Shown: in pieces, positions 14,079 through 23,441 of the stretch
How the letters are laid out: the number at the start of each line of letters is the position of its first letter
Numbering within the stretch: the stretch's first letter is position 1
Assembly (NCBI GenBank): GCA_035652335.1
Contig: DASRDZ010000024.1
Span: forward strand, 1-33,154
Origin: DASRDZ01 sp035652335
Lineage (GTDB): Bacteria > Chloroflexota > Dormibacteria > Aeolococcales > Aeolococcaceae
Direction: 5' to 3'
Length of the DNA: 33,154 nucleotides
The notes under the pieces: model-generated
What the model saw: the letters and a program-made list of their open reading frames with translations, nothing else
The model's database searches: none
Told to the model about the DNA's origin: nothing
Position numbers and translations under genes: made by a program

Positions 14079-15378
14079 ATGCAGCGGCGGGCGGAGCGAC
14101 GTTCGCCGGCCGGCGCCGCAGCGCCCGCACCGTCGCGGCGAAGAGCGCCAGGACGCTGAGCGCCGGCAGCGAGAAGGCCTGCAGCAGCGGCCACCAGCCC
14201 GGGCCGGTCTGGGCGGCGCGGAGCTGGCCGATCCCGGTGACGCTGGACAGCGCGGTGGGCAGCAGCACCCCGAAGAGGAGCAGGACGCCGAGGCAGGCCA
14301 GCAGCAGGCGCTGCTCGGCGCGCCAGCCGCGGGCGGCGATCAGCCCGGCGCAGGCGGCCAGCGGGATGAGCAGGTGGGTGAAGTGCGGGAACCAGGCGAT
14401 GCTCCCGGCCAGGAGCATGGCGGTGACCGCGGCGCCGAACTCCGCGCCGCGCTCGGCGGGGTCGCGCCGTCCCGGGCGCACCGCCCACGCGGTGGCGGCG
14501 AGCAGCGCCAGGGCGCCGAGCAGGGTGGCGTCGTTGAGCCAGGTGAGGGTGGGCTGGATGTCCAGCACCGAATGGTCTGCGGCACGGCTGAGCAGGCCGC
14601 CCAGCGACTGGTTGTAGATCCAGCCGGTGGCCCGGGTCAGCGAGGGGAGGACGTCGGTGACGAAGGCGCGCACGGGCCCGGTGCCCAGCGCCAGGGCGGC
14701 GACGCCGACCGAGGCCAGGCCAGTGGCGCACATCGCCGCCGTGCCGCGCCACCAGCGGCGGCGGAGCAGCAGCACGATCAGCACCACCGGGGCGACCTTG
14801 ATCCCGGCGGCCACGCCGAGCAGGGCACCGGTGCTCAGCTCCCGTCCCAGGACCCACTGGCGGAAGGCGAGGGCCAGGAGCAGGAAGATCACCGGGTTCA
14901 TCTGGCCGTGCCAGTAGTTGTAGGTGGCCGGGGTGAAGGCGAGGGCGCCGAGGAGGGCGATCTCGGTGCGCGGCCAGGTCGAGGGCAGCGCGGTGCGGGC
15001 GACGACCAGGGCGCCGGTCACCGTGCAGGCGAGGCAGAGGAAGAGCCAGAGGGTCATCGCCGCCTGGTCGCTGAGCAGGGCCAGGGGGCGGACCAGCAGG
15101 GCGCCGAAGGGCGGGTAGTCGAAGCCCTGCAGCACCACCGACGTGCCGCCGTTGAACGACGTGTACGGCGAGCGGCCGGCGGCCATGTCGCGGGCGGCGG
15201 TGAGGTAGGCGCGGAAGTCCTCGAACTGGCCGCCGAAGTGGCCGGTCAGCGGGGCGACGACGAAGAGCCACACCGACAGGGCGACGATGGCGGCGGTGGC
15301 GGCGCGCAGCAGGGCGCGGCCGTGGGGGAGCCGCAGCCCGCCGGCGGGGCGGGGGAGGACGGTGGTGGCCTGGTGCAC
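14077..15378 (-). CDS. Glycosyltransferase family 87 (DUF2029) membrane protein
   Basis: The 433-residue product is a multi-pass membrane protein of the GT87 type, whose best-studied relatives are polyprenyl-phosphate-mannose-dependent mannosyltransferases such as PimE. The first helix (about 20-42, LLRAATAAIVALSVWLFVVA) is followed by an extracytoplasmic loop with EDFRAYLTAARDMAAGRSPY, where the first Asp is the likely catalytic residue, and FDYPPFGALLVRPLA. About nine further hydrophobic segments follow, including LGVAAGIKVAPVVLIVLLLR, typical of the family. The GTG at 15378 is chosen because upstream in-frame codons lie inside the hairpin repeat of copy B, and a TACGCT box lies just before it. 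The acceptor is not evident. Confidence 0.85.
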   Translation of the reverse strand: MHQATTVLPRPAGGLRLPHGRALLRAATAAIVALSVWLFVVAPLTGHFGGQFEDFRAYLTAARDMAAGRSPYTSFNGGTSVVLQGFDYPPFGALLVRPLALLSDQAAMTLWLFLCLACTVTGALVVARTALPSTWPRTEIALLGALAFTPATYNYWHGQMNPVIFLLLALAFRQWVLGRELSTGALLGVAAGIKVAPVVLIVLLLRRRWWRGTAAMCATGLASVGVAALALGTGPVRAFVTDVLPSLTRATGWIYNQSLGGLLSRAADHSVLDIQPTLTWLNDATLLGALALLAATAWAVRPGRRDPAERGAEFGAAVTAMLLAGSIAWFPHFTHLLIPLAACAGLIAARGWRAEQRLLLACLGVLLLFGVLLPTALSSVTGIGQLRAAQTGPGWWPLLQAFSLPALSVLALFAATVRALRRRPANVAPPAAA

Positions 15379-15387
15379 TCGCCGCCG

Positions 15388-15393
15388 AGCGTA
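15388..15393 (-). promoter_or_regulatory. Candidate -10 box (TACGCT) for the GT87 gene
   Basis: TACGCT on the minus strand ends nine bases before the GTG at 15378, so the transcript would have a leader of about three bases. Confidence 0.35.
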
Positions 15394-15452
15394 GCGGGCG
15401 GGCTGTGAGCGCTCGGGCACGCGGGGTAACGATCGGGTTGCGGCTGAGCAGG

Positions 15453-15611
15453 GGGCGAGCAGACGGGCGCGGGTGAATTCGCGTTGTGGCGCGGGTTTGT
15501 TGGCTCGCCCCCGGGCGAGCAGACAGGGCGGGCAGATCCCGCCCTGCGGCGCGGGTCGGCGCTGGGCGCCGCCCCCCGCCTGACCCACCCTCGGCGGGCT
15601 GAAGCCCGCCG
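15453..15611 (-). repeat. Composite hairpin repeat, copy B, with an internal tandem duplication
   Basis: Read on the minus strand from the YbjQ stop. 15611-15592: hairpin with 8-bp stem CGGCGGGC and loop TTCA. 15593-15577: a 17-base spacer identical to copy C. 15570-15558: small hairpin. 15545-15525: 8-bp hairpin with loop ATCTG. 15520-15503: 7-bp hairpin. Bases 15514-15552 are the exact reverse complement of copy C 18828-18866 (39 of 39). The 44-base unit at 15513-15556 has a diverged tandem copy at 15453-15496, with identical ends and a changed centre. This explains most of the 236-base gap 15379-15614. Confidence 0.75.
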
Positions 15612-15614
15612 GCG

Positions 15615-15938
15615 CTAGGCGGCCGGCTCGACGACCATGGCGGTGGCGTAGGCGACGATCTCGGACATCGTCTGGCCCATCTCCGAGGAGTCGAAGCGCA
15701 TCATCACCAGGGCGTTGGCGCCCATCGCGGTGGCGTTCTCGACCAGGCGGTCGACGGCCTCGCGGCGGGCGTCCTCGAGGAGCTTGGTGTAGGAGCGGAT
15801 CTCGCCGCCGACGAGGCTCTTGAAGCCGGCTGCCATGTTGCCGCCGACTCCCCGGCTGCGCACGGTGAGGCCGAAGGTGAGGCCGAGCACGCGGGTGACC
15901 CGGTAGCCGGGGATGTTCTCGCTGGTGGTGACGATCAC
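15615..15938 (-). CDS. YbjQ/UPF0145 family protein (putative heavy-metal-binding domain)
   Basis: The 107-residue product starts at the GTG at 15938 with GGAGG nine bases upstream. It reads VIVTTSENIPGYRVTRVLGL, then TFGLTVRSRGVGGNMAAGFK, SLVGGEIRSYTKLLEDARRE, AVDRLVENATAMGANALVMM, RFDSSEMGQTMSEIVAYATA. This is the full YbjQ pattern (TT..IPGY.I....G.V.G..., GGE...YT.LL..AR..A..R....A...GA.A...); members form small pentameric rings and have no firm function. The length is normal for the family. An upstream Met at 15992 lacks homology. Copy B of the hairpin repeat starts four bases after its stop. The 158-base gap to the divergent sigma gene must hold both promoters, but I cannot place them. 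Confidence 0.92.
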   Translation of the reverse strand: MIVTTSENIPGYRVTRVLGLTFGLTVRSRGVGGNMAAGFKSLVGGEIRSYTKLLEDARREAVDRLVENATAMGANALVMMRFDSSEMGQTMSEIVAYATAMVVEPAA

Positions 15939-16096
15939 GGGTGGTGTCCTCCGTGGGCGGTGGGCGAGGGACGGCGGCGGGAACGATGTCACATCACGGC
16001 GCTCTCCGCGTTGTGCAGTGCATGATTGCGGGAGATCCCGGCGTCACCACCATGGTGCTGGGCAGGAAGGACGAGGGCGGTGAGAGGACCGGACGG

Positions 16097-16609
16097 ATGG
16101 CTGTGACGCCCTTCGCCCAGGTGTACGAGGCGCATGCGGGACCCGTGTACCGCTTCTGCCTGGCGCAGCTGGGCGACACCGCGGCGGCGGAGGACGCGGC
16201 GGCCGACGCGTTCGGAAAGGCGTTCGCGGCCTGGGAGTCCTTCGGGGACGGCGATCCCGAAGGGGTTCGCCGCTGGCTCTTCTCCATCGCGCGCAACACC
16301 GCGGTCGACCAGCACCGTCGCCGCCGCCGGCGCGCGCTGCTGCTGGGGCGGCTGGGCTCGTCGGGTGGCGCGCCGGCGGTGGACGTGGAGACGGTGGCGG
16401 GATTGCGCGCGGAATTGCGCGAGGCGCTGTCGGCGGTCCAGTCGCTGCGGCCACGGGACCGGGAGATGGTGGCGCTGCGGTGTGCGGCCGGACTGAGCTA
16501 TGCGGAGATCGGGCGCCTGACCGGAACGAGTGAGGACGCGGCGAGGACCGCGACGCATCGCGCGCTGTCGCAGGTTCGTGCGGCGCTGCGCACGGAGGAC
16601 GGGAGATGA
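16097..16609 (+). CDS. ECF-type sigma factor (sigma-70 family)
   Basis: The 170-residue product has sigma region 2 at about 5-75 (FAQVYEAHAGPVYRFCLAQL, AEDAAADAFGKAFAAW, RRWLFSIARNTAVDQHRRRR) and region 4 at about 105-165 (ALSAVQSLRPRDREMVALRC, LSYAEIGRLTGTSEDAARTA, THRALSQVRAAL). The linker is short, as in ECF sigma factors, which direct RNA polymerase to a small regulon after release from an anti-sigma factor. The ATG at 16097 has a purine-rich GAGAGGA (16082-16088) upstream; an ATG at 16052 is a possible longer start. Its TGA overlaps the next ATG (ATGA), so it is translated together with the membrane-anchored kelch-like protein, the expected position of an anti-sigma factor. Confidence 0.9.
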   Translation: MAVTPFAQVYEAHAGPVYRFCLAQLGDTAAAEDAAADAFGKAFAAWESFGDGDPEGVRRWLFSIARNTAVDQHRRRRRRALLLGRLGSSGGAPAVDVETVAGLRAELREALSAVQSLRPRDREMVALRCAAGLSYAEIGRLTGTSEDAARTATHRALSQVRAALRTEDGR

Positions 16610-18237
16610 GCGACGAGCTGGACCTCGAGGGTGAGGAGCGGGCGCTGGGCGAGCTCTTCGCCACCGTCCCGGCGCCGGCGTCCCTGCGGGAGCGATGGGC
16701 TGCCGCGGATGGGCGCGGCCGCCCGGCGCGACGGGCCCGCCGCTTCCTGGGCCGGGTCCTGATCGGCGCGCCGGGGGAGCGCCGGCTGCGGCCCCTGGCG
16801 GCGGCGCTGATGATCCCGGTGCTGGCGCTGGCGGTGGCGGGCGGCTTCGGGCTGCGCGCCCGGCTGGCGATGTCGAGCGCCTCGGGGCCCTCCCCGATGG
16901 CGCGCAGCCAGCCGGCGATGGCCTTCGACGCGGCGCGCGGCGACGTGGTGATGTTCGGCGGCCAGATCGGCGGCGGCGTGGCCCTCGGCGACACCTGGAC
17001 CTGGGACGGGAGCTGGCACCAGCAGCACCCGGCGCTGTCGCCCACCCCGCGCTTCGGCGCGGCGATGGGCTACGACCCCCACACGCAGCAGGTCGTGCTC
17101 GTCGGCGGGATCTCGGGCAGCCGGTCGTTCCCGGACCAGGGGGGCACCTGGACGTGGGACGGGTCCAACTGGCACCAGGTCGCGACCGCACACGTCCCGC
17201 CGTTCTTCTCGGGCGGGACGCAGATGGCGGACGACCCGTCCACCGGGCAGCTGGTCCTGGTGACGACGGTGCCTCAGTTCTTCGGCGCGCCGGCGCCGGG
17301 CGGGGGCGGGTTCGTGGACGTGAGCCCTGTGCAGGTCGCCCCGGGCGCCTCGGCAGGTGGCTCCGCGCACGCGCCCGCCCTCCCGGCGATGAGCCCGCGG
17401 CCGGCCGTGCCGGTGGTGAGCCCACGGCCCGCGACCGGTCCGAGCTTCTTCGTCGGGCCGACCTCGCCGCCCGTCACCGTCTCCCCCCAGGACTACCAGC
17501 GCAGGACGTGGGTCTGGAGCGGCGGTGACTGGGTGGAGCAGACGGCGGGGACGCGGCCGGCCGGCTCACTCGGACCGTCGGGCCTCGCCTACGACGGCTC
17601 GCTGAAGCGCCTCGTGCTGATCGAATCCCAGCTCGGCATGTGTTCCGCGACGGTGAGCGGGTCGGTCGGGGCACAGCGCTCGGCGGGGTGGAGCGGGTAC
17701 GTGCCCATGGGCGGTTCATCGATCACGGCCGCTCCGCCGTCGCCGGTGTCGTCACCGGCGCACTGCACGCCGCAGAGCCAGCTGCGCTGGACGTGGGACG
17801 GCCACGCGTGGGCGAAGGCGGCGCCGGCGCCCAACGGCCCCCTGAGCGGCACCATGGTCGCCCTCCCTGACGGCAGCGGGTTGCTGCTCCGCAGCGGCAG
17901 CTCGACGTGGCTCGGCCGGGGCACGGCCTGGACCTACGCCGCCACCACCGCCGCGCTCATCGGTCGCAGCGGGTACGGGCTGGTCAGCGACCCCGCGCAG
18001 GGCGTCGTGCTGCTCTTCGGCGGGATCGAGGGTGCCGCGTTCTCCGCGGACACCTGGACGTGGGACAGCGGCGGGTGGACGCACGTCGGCGGGACGGTGC
18101 CGCCGACGCCGTCGCCCTTCGTGCCCGGGCGGGCGCCGAGCCAGCCGCCGCTCGGGCACCCGGTCATCCTCCGACCGTGCGCGCCCGCGGTGATGCCCTC
18201 GCCGTCCGGCGACGCTGCCGCCATCTGCCAGCCGTAG
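16606..18237 (+). CDS. Membrane-anchored kelch/beta-propeller-like protein, probable anti-sigma factor or sensor
   Basis: The 543-residue product has a short acidic N-terminal cytoplasmic part (1-60: LEGEERALGELFATVPAPAS, LRERWAA), one membrane helix (about 64-84, LAAALMIPVLALAVAGGFGL), and a large exported region. The latter holds kelch-like repeats, each with a GDVVMFGG- or VVLVGG-type strand and a W-x-W-D-G strand: DTWTWDG near 129, GTWTWDG near 180, RTWVWSG near 300, LRWTWDG near 393, DTWTWDS near 482. A Pro/Ala/Ser-rich insert (about 230-295) splits the repeats. The N-terminal helix pair plus one membrane span and coupling to an ECF sigma gene are what class I anti-sigma factors show, but no standard zinc (HxxxCxxC) motif is present. 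The beta-propeller may sense a sugar, peptide or wall component. Confidence 0.75.
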   Translation: MSDELDLEGEERALGELFATVPAPASLRERWAAADGRGRPARRARRFLGRVLIGAPGERRLRPLAAALMIPVLALAVAGGFGLRARLAMSSASGPSPMARSQPAMAFDAARGDVVMFGGQIGGGVALGDTWTWDGSWHQQHPALSPTPRFGAAMGYDPHTQQVVLVGGISGSRSFPDQGGTWTWDGSNWHQVATAHVPPFFSGGTQMADDPSTGQLVLVTTVPQFFGAPAPGGGGFVDVSPVQVAPGASAGGSAHAPALPAMSPRPAVPVVSPRPATGPSFFVGPTSPPVTVSPQDYQRRTWVWSGGDWVEQTAGTRPAGSLGPSGLAYDGSLKRLVLIESQLGMCSATVSGSVGAQRSAGWSGYVPMGGSSITAAPPSPVSSPAHCTPQSQLRWTWDGHAWAKAAPAPNGPLSGTMVALPDGSGLLLRSGSSTWLGRGTAWTYAATTAALIGRSGYGLVSDPAQGVVLLFGGIEGAAFSADTWTWDSGGWTHVGGTVPPTPSPFVPGRAPSQPPLGHPVILRPCAPAVMPSPSGDAAAICQP

Positions 18238-18253
18238 GCGGAGCGGACCCTGC

Positions 18254-18259
18254 TAGCCT
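18254..18259 (+). promoter_or_regulatory. Candidate -10 box (TAGCCT) before the GNAT gene
   Basis: TAGCCT ends 11 bases before the ATG at 18271, giving a leader of about five bases. No Shine-Dalgarno is present. Confidence 0.35.
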
Positions 18260-18270
18260 CCCCCGCCGAC

Positions 18271-18744
18271 ATGGGGGACCACGTCCGCATCGAGACCCTG
18301 GCCGACCAGGACGACGCCGGGGTGCGCCGCCTGCTCGTCGACCTGGCGCTCGACGAGCAGGAGAAGTACGACCACCCCCGGCAGACGCGCGACCAGATCG
18401 AGCGGGGGATGCCGCCGCTGCGGTCGAGCTTCGTGGGCGAGAACCGGGTGTTCGTGGCGCGGTCCGAGTCGGGCGAGGAGCTGGGCGTGTGCTGGTGCGT
18501 GCTCTTCGACCCGGGGACGGGGCTGGAAGGGGAGGTGGCGGAGCTGTACGTGGCGCCGGGCGAGCGCGGGCGGGGGATCGCGGGGATGCTGCTGCGGGAG
18601 GCGATGGCGCTGTTCCGCGAGCGGCACGTGACCTTCGCCTGCGTCTGGACGCGGGACGACAATCCGGCCGCGATGGCGGCGTACCGGCGGGCGGGGTTCG
18701 CGGAGACGGAGCAGAAGGTGCTGACCTGGTTGCCGCTTTCGTGA
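18271..18744 (+). CDS. GNAT family N-acetyltransferase
   Basis: The 157-residue product has the GNAT fold: an early substrate-side helix (DDAGVRRLLVDLALDEQEKY), strand ELGVCWCVLFDP, then motif A VAELYVAPGERGRGIAGMLL near 91-110, where the R-G-x-G-I turn binds the acetyl-CoA pyrophosphate. It ends with motif B TRDDNPAAMAAYRRAGFAET near 131-150. It transfers an acetyl group from acetyl-CoA to an amine; the acceptor is unknown. The ATG at 18271 follows a -10-like box and lies 33 bases after the kelch gene. The two may be separate units. A 5-bp hairpin and repeat copy C follow its stop codon. Confidence 0.87.
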   Translation: MGDHVRIETLADQDDAGVRRLLVDLALDEQEKYDHPRQTRDQIERGMPPLRSSFVGENRVFVARSESGEELGVCWCVLFDPGTGLEGEVAELYVAPGERGRGIAGMLLREAMALFRERHVTFACVWTRDDNPAAMAAYRRAGFAETEQKVLTWLPLS

Positions 18745-18758
18745 GGCACGCACGCCTC
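18743..18758 (+). terminator. Small hairpin at the GNAT stop codon
   Basis: GAGGC at 18743-18747 pairs with GCCTC at 18754-18758 around a 6-base loop. It overlaps the stop codon and precedes repeat copy C. Weak support on its own. Confidence 0.25.
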
Positions 18759-18769
18759 GGCGCGCGCCG

Positions 18770-18876
18770 CCGGGCTTCAGCCCGGTCGAGGGTGGGTCAG
18801 GCGCCGCGCGGACCGCTGGGCCGTGGGGCGCCGCAGGGCGGGATCTGCCCGCCCTGTCTGCTCGCCTGCGGCGAGC
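18770..18876 (+). repeat. Composite hairpin repeat, copy C
   Basis: 18770-18785: 6-bp stem CCGGGC with loop TTCA. 18787-18803: the 17-base spacer shared exactly, in reverse complement, with copy B. 18834-18856: 9-bp stem with loop ATCTG. 18860-18876: 7-bp stem GCTCGCC with loop TGC. Bases 18828-18866 match copy B over 39 of 39 positions in the opposite orientation. It lies 3' of the GNAT gene in the sense orientation and ends 24 bases before gatC. Confidence 0.75.
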
Positions 18877-18885
18877 TCAAAACCC

Positions 18886-18891
18886 GATAAT
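18886..18891 (+). promoter_or_regulatory. Candidate -10 box (GATAAT) for the gatCAB operon
   Basis: GATAAT ends nine bases before the gatC ATG at 18901, so the leader would be about three bases. It lies just after repeat copy C, and no -35 was identified. Confidence 0.45.
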
Positions 18892-18900
18892 CAGGCGCCC

Positions 18901-19188
18901 ATGACGCTTTCGCGCGACGACGTCGCCCACGTCGCCATGCTCGCCCGGCTGGGGCTGTCCGACGCCGAGATGGAGCAGTACCGCACGCAGCTCGACGCGA
19001 TCCTCGACGCCATCGGCAAGCTCAACGAGGTGGACACGTCGGCCGTGGCTGAGACGGCGCAGGTGGGGGGGCTGGTCAACGTGTGGCGTGAGGACGAGCC
19101 GCGGGAGTCGATCGGAGCGGAGCGGGCTTTGGCCAATGCGCCGGAGCGCGACGGCCCGTACTTCCGCGTCGCGGCGATCCAGGAGTGA
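18901..19188 (+). CDS. gatC: Asp-tRNA(Asn)/Glu-tRNA(Gln) amidotransferase subunit C
   Basis: The 95-residue product is of normal GatC length and pattern: MTLSRDDVAHVAMLARLGLS, DAEMEQYRTQLDAILDAIGK, LNEVDTSAVAET, and a C-terminal REDEPRESIGAERALANAPE followed by DGPYFRVAAIQE. GatC clamps GatA and GatB together in the GatCAB complex, which converts misacylated Glu-tRNA(Gln) or Asp-tRNA(Asn) to the amidated form in the cytoplasm. The ATG at 18901 is set by homology; a longer in-frame start would read into repeat copy C. A GATAAT box directly upstream marks it as the first gene of gatC-gatA-gatB. The stop overlaps a possible GTG start of gatA. Confidence 0.96.
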   Translation: MTLSRDDVAHVAMLARLGLSDAEMEQYRTQLDAILDAIGKLNEVDTSAVAETAQVGGLVNVWREDEPRESIGAERALANAPERDGPYFRVAAIQE

Positions 19189-19193
19189 GCGCG

Positions 19194-20668
19194 ATGGCGC
19201 AGGGCTTCGTCGGGCGCAGCGCCGCGGAGATGGCGGCGGCGCTGCGCAGCGGCGAGGTCACCGCGGTGGAGCTGCTGCGGCAGGCGATCGTCCAGCGCGA
19301 CCGCGTCGACGGGCGCGTCAACGCCTTCCTGGAGCGCACCGACGAGCTCGCGGAGACGCAGGCGCGCGCAGCCGACGAACGCATCGCGCGCGAGGGGGTG
19401 AATGCGCCGCAGCTGTGCGGGATCCCCGTCGCGCTGAAGGACGTGCTGTGCCTCCAGGACGTCCCCAGCACGGCATCGTCGAGGATCATCCGGACGTTCC
19501 GGCCACCCTATACCGGAACTGCGGTGCAGCGGCTGCTCGACCAGGGGGCGGTGGTGGTCGGCAAGACCAACTGCGACGAGTTCGCCATGGGCTCCTCCAA
19601 CGAGAACAGCGCCTACGGCGCGGTCGGCAACCCCTGGGACGTCGAGCGCGTGCCCGGGGGCAGCAGCGGCGGCAGCGCGGCGGCGGTTGCTGCCGGAGTC
19701 GTCCCGTACTCGCTGGGCAGTGACACCGGTGGGTCGATCCGCCAGCCGGCCGCGCTCACGGGGACGGTGGGGTTCAAGCCCACCTACGGCCGGGTCTCCC
19801 GCTACGGGCTGATCGCCTTCGCCAGCTCGCTCGACCAGATCGGGCCCTTCGCGCAGACCGTCGAGGATGCGGCGCACGTCTACAGCGCGATCGCGGGACA
19901 CGACCCGCTGGACAGCACCTCGTCGGCCTCCGCCGTCGAGGACCCCTTCGAGACGCTGCGCAGCGGCGTCGAGGGGATGCGCCTCGGCGTGCCGCGCGAG
20001 TACTTCGTCGAGGGGCTGGAGGCCGGGGTGCGGCAGCGCGTCGACGAGGCCATCGAGCTGCTGCGCTCACTGGGGGCGTCGGTCGAGGAGGTCTCGCTGC
20101 CGAGCACCGACGCGGGTCTGGCCACCTACTACATCATCGCGCCCGCCGAATGCTCCTCCAACCTGGCGCGCTTCGACGGCGTGCGCTTCGGCATGCACGC
20201 CGACGAGCCGTCGCTGCTGCGCAGCTACCTCTCGACGCGCGGCCAGGGGTTCGGCGCCGAGGTCAAGCGCCGCATCATGCTCGGCACGTACGCACTGAGC
20301 AGCGGCTACTACGACGCGTACTACCGCAAGGCGCAGAAGGTGCGCACCGTCATCGCCGCTGAGTTCGACGCGGTGTTCGAGAAGGTGGACGCGCTCGTCT
20401 GCCCCACCTCGCCGACGGTGGCCTTCACCCAGGGTGCGCGAGAGGACCCCATCGCCATGTACCTCTGCGACGTGCTCACCATCCCCGTCAACCTGGCCGG
20501 GCTGCCGGGGATCTCCGTTCCCTGCGGCCTGTCGGACGGCCTTCCGGTGGGGCTGCAGGTCATCGGTCCGCGCTTCCAGGACGCCCGCGTGCTGCGCGTC
20601 GCCCACGCCTACGAGCAGGCGAGCGGCGCCGCCCGGCTGCGCTCCCCGATGGTCGCGGAGGCTGCACC

Positions 20669-20672
<4 letters not shown>
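19194..20672 (+). CDS. gatA: Asp-tRNA(Asn)/Glu-tRNA(Gln) amidotransferase subunit A
   Basis: The 492-residue product is an amidase-signature enzyme with the full Ser-cisSer-Lys triad: Lys82 (VALKDVL), Ser157 (PGGSSGGSAAA) and Ser181 (GSDTGGSIRQPA). Further family features are VVGKTNCDEFAMGSSNENSA, GFKPTYGRVSRYGLIAFASS and LDQIGPFAQTVEDAA. GatA hydrolyses glutamine and delivers ammonia through a channel to GatB. The ATG at 19194 is preferred because AGGAG (19181-19185) lies eight bases upstream; a GTG at 19185 overlapping the gatC stop would add three residues. The stop overlaps the gatB ATG (ATGA), showing translational coupling. Confidence 0.97.
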
Positions 20673-22133
<1,461 letters not shown>

Positions 22134-22153
<20 letters not shown>

Positions 22154-23441
22154 GGCGCGCCCGGCGCCGCAGCCGCGCAGTCACGGCGACCGGCTGACCC
22201 TGCGCATCGAGCACATGGTGCACGGCGGTGCCTGCATCGCCCGCACGGACGACGGCGAGGTGATCATGGTCGACGGCGCCATCCCGGGCGAGCTGGCCGA
22301 GGTGGAGCTGCGCCACCGCAGGCGCAGGCTGTGGTACGCCGTCGTGGTCGCGCTGCGCGAGGCGTCGCCGCACCGTGTCGCCGCGCCCTGTCCGTACGTC
22401 CCGGAGTGCGGCGGCTGCCAGCTGCAGCACGTCGCCGGCGGGCACCAGCTCGACCTCAAGCGCGACATCGTCCTCGACGCCATGCGGCGGCAGAAGGTTG
22501 CGCTCCCCGAGGTGCGCGTGCACGGCATGGCCGATCCCTGGCGCTATCGCCGGCGCGGCGAGTTCCATGTCGTCCCCGGGGCGCACGGGGCGCGCGACGC
22601 CGGTCTCGGCTTCAACCGGGCGCGCTCCTGGACGGCGATCGCGGTCGAGGACTGCCTGATCCACCACGACACCATCGCCCGCTCGCTCCCCGCGCTGCGC
22701 CAGGCGGTGCGCGACAGCGGCGACGACGCGCTCACCGTGCTGCACGTGACCGTCGGCGACGACGGGCGCGAGCTTCTCGTGCGCGGCAAGCCGAAGCGCG
22801 CCCTCGACCCCACCGCGGTGGACACGGCCGCCGAGAGCCTTCCCCCTGACATCCACTGGAACACCGACTCGACGACCTTGCGCTGGCGCGGCCACCTGTT
22901 CCGGGTCATGCCGGAATCCTTCATCCAGGTCAACCAGCAGCAGATGGACGTGCTCTACGGCCTGGCCCTCGACGCCCTCGGCGACGTGCGCGACCTGCGG
23001 GTCGTCGACGGCTACGCGGGCATCGGCGTGCTCAGCACCGCAGTGGCCGAGACGGCGCGCGAGGTGGTGTGCATCGAGGAGAACCCCGTGGCGGTGCACA
23101 TGGGGCGGCTCAACGCGCGGCTGAACGGCGTCGAGGAACGGCTGCGGTACGTGTGCGCGCCGGTCGAGAAGGCGCTGGCGCAGGTGGCGGCCGAGGGGCC
23201 GGTCGACGCCGTGGTGCTCGACCCGCCGCGCGCGGGCTGCGAGGGCGGCGTCACCGGGTGGCTGGCCCTGGCGGGACCCGAGCGCGTCGTCTACGTCTCC
23301 TGTGACCCGGCCACGCTGGCCCGCGACCTCCACGTTCTGGTCAGCTCCGGCCCGTACTCGGTGGCCTCCTTCGACCTCGTCGACATGTTCCCGCAGACGC
23401 ACCACGTCGAGTCCGTGGTGGGCCTGCGGCGGGCTACTTGA
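22134..23441 (+). CDS. 23S rRNA (uracil-5-)-methyltransferase, RlmD/TrmA family with iron-sulfur cluster
   Basis: The 435-residue product has an N-terminal TRAM domain (about 18-75), a 4Fe-4S site of Cys86, Cys92, Cys95 (CPYVPECGGC) and Cys173 (EDCLIH), and the methyltransferase domain. SAM motifs are VVDGYAGIGVLSTAVAE near 289-305, VCIEENPVAV near 311, and VVLDPPRAGCEGG near 359. The nucleophile is Cys389 in VYVSCDPATLARD and the likely base Glu425 in THHVESVVGL. RlmD-type enzymes methylate uracil in 23S rRNA; RlmD, RlmC or tRNA-type specificity cannot be told from sequence alone. The GTG start at 22134 lies inside gatB (20-base overlap), so it is probably the fourth gene of the gat operon. 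Its 3' end overlaps the convergent SIMPL gene by eight bases. Confidence 0.92.

Noticed and set aside
15379..15588. In-frame extension of the GT87 protein
   Set aside because: It reads through hairpin repeat copy B and has no membrane-protein character.
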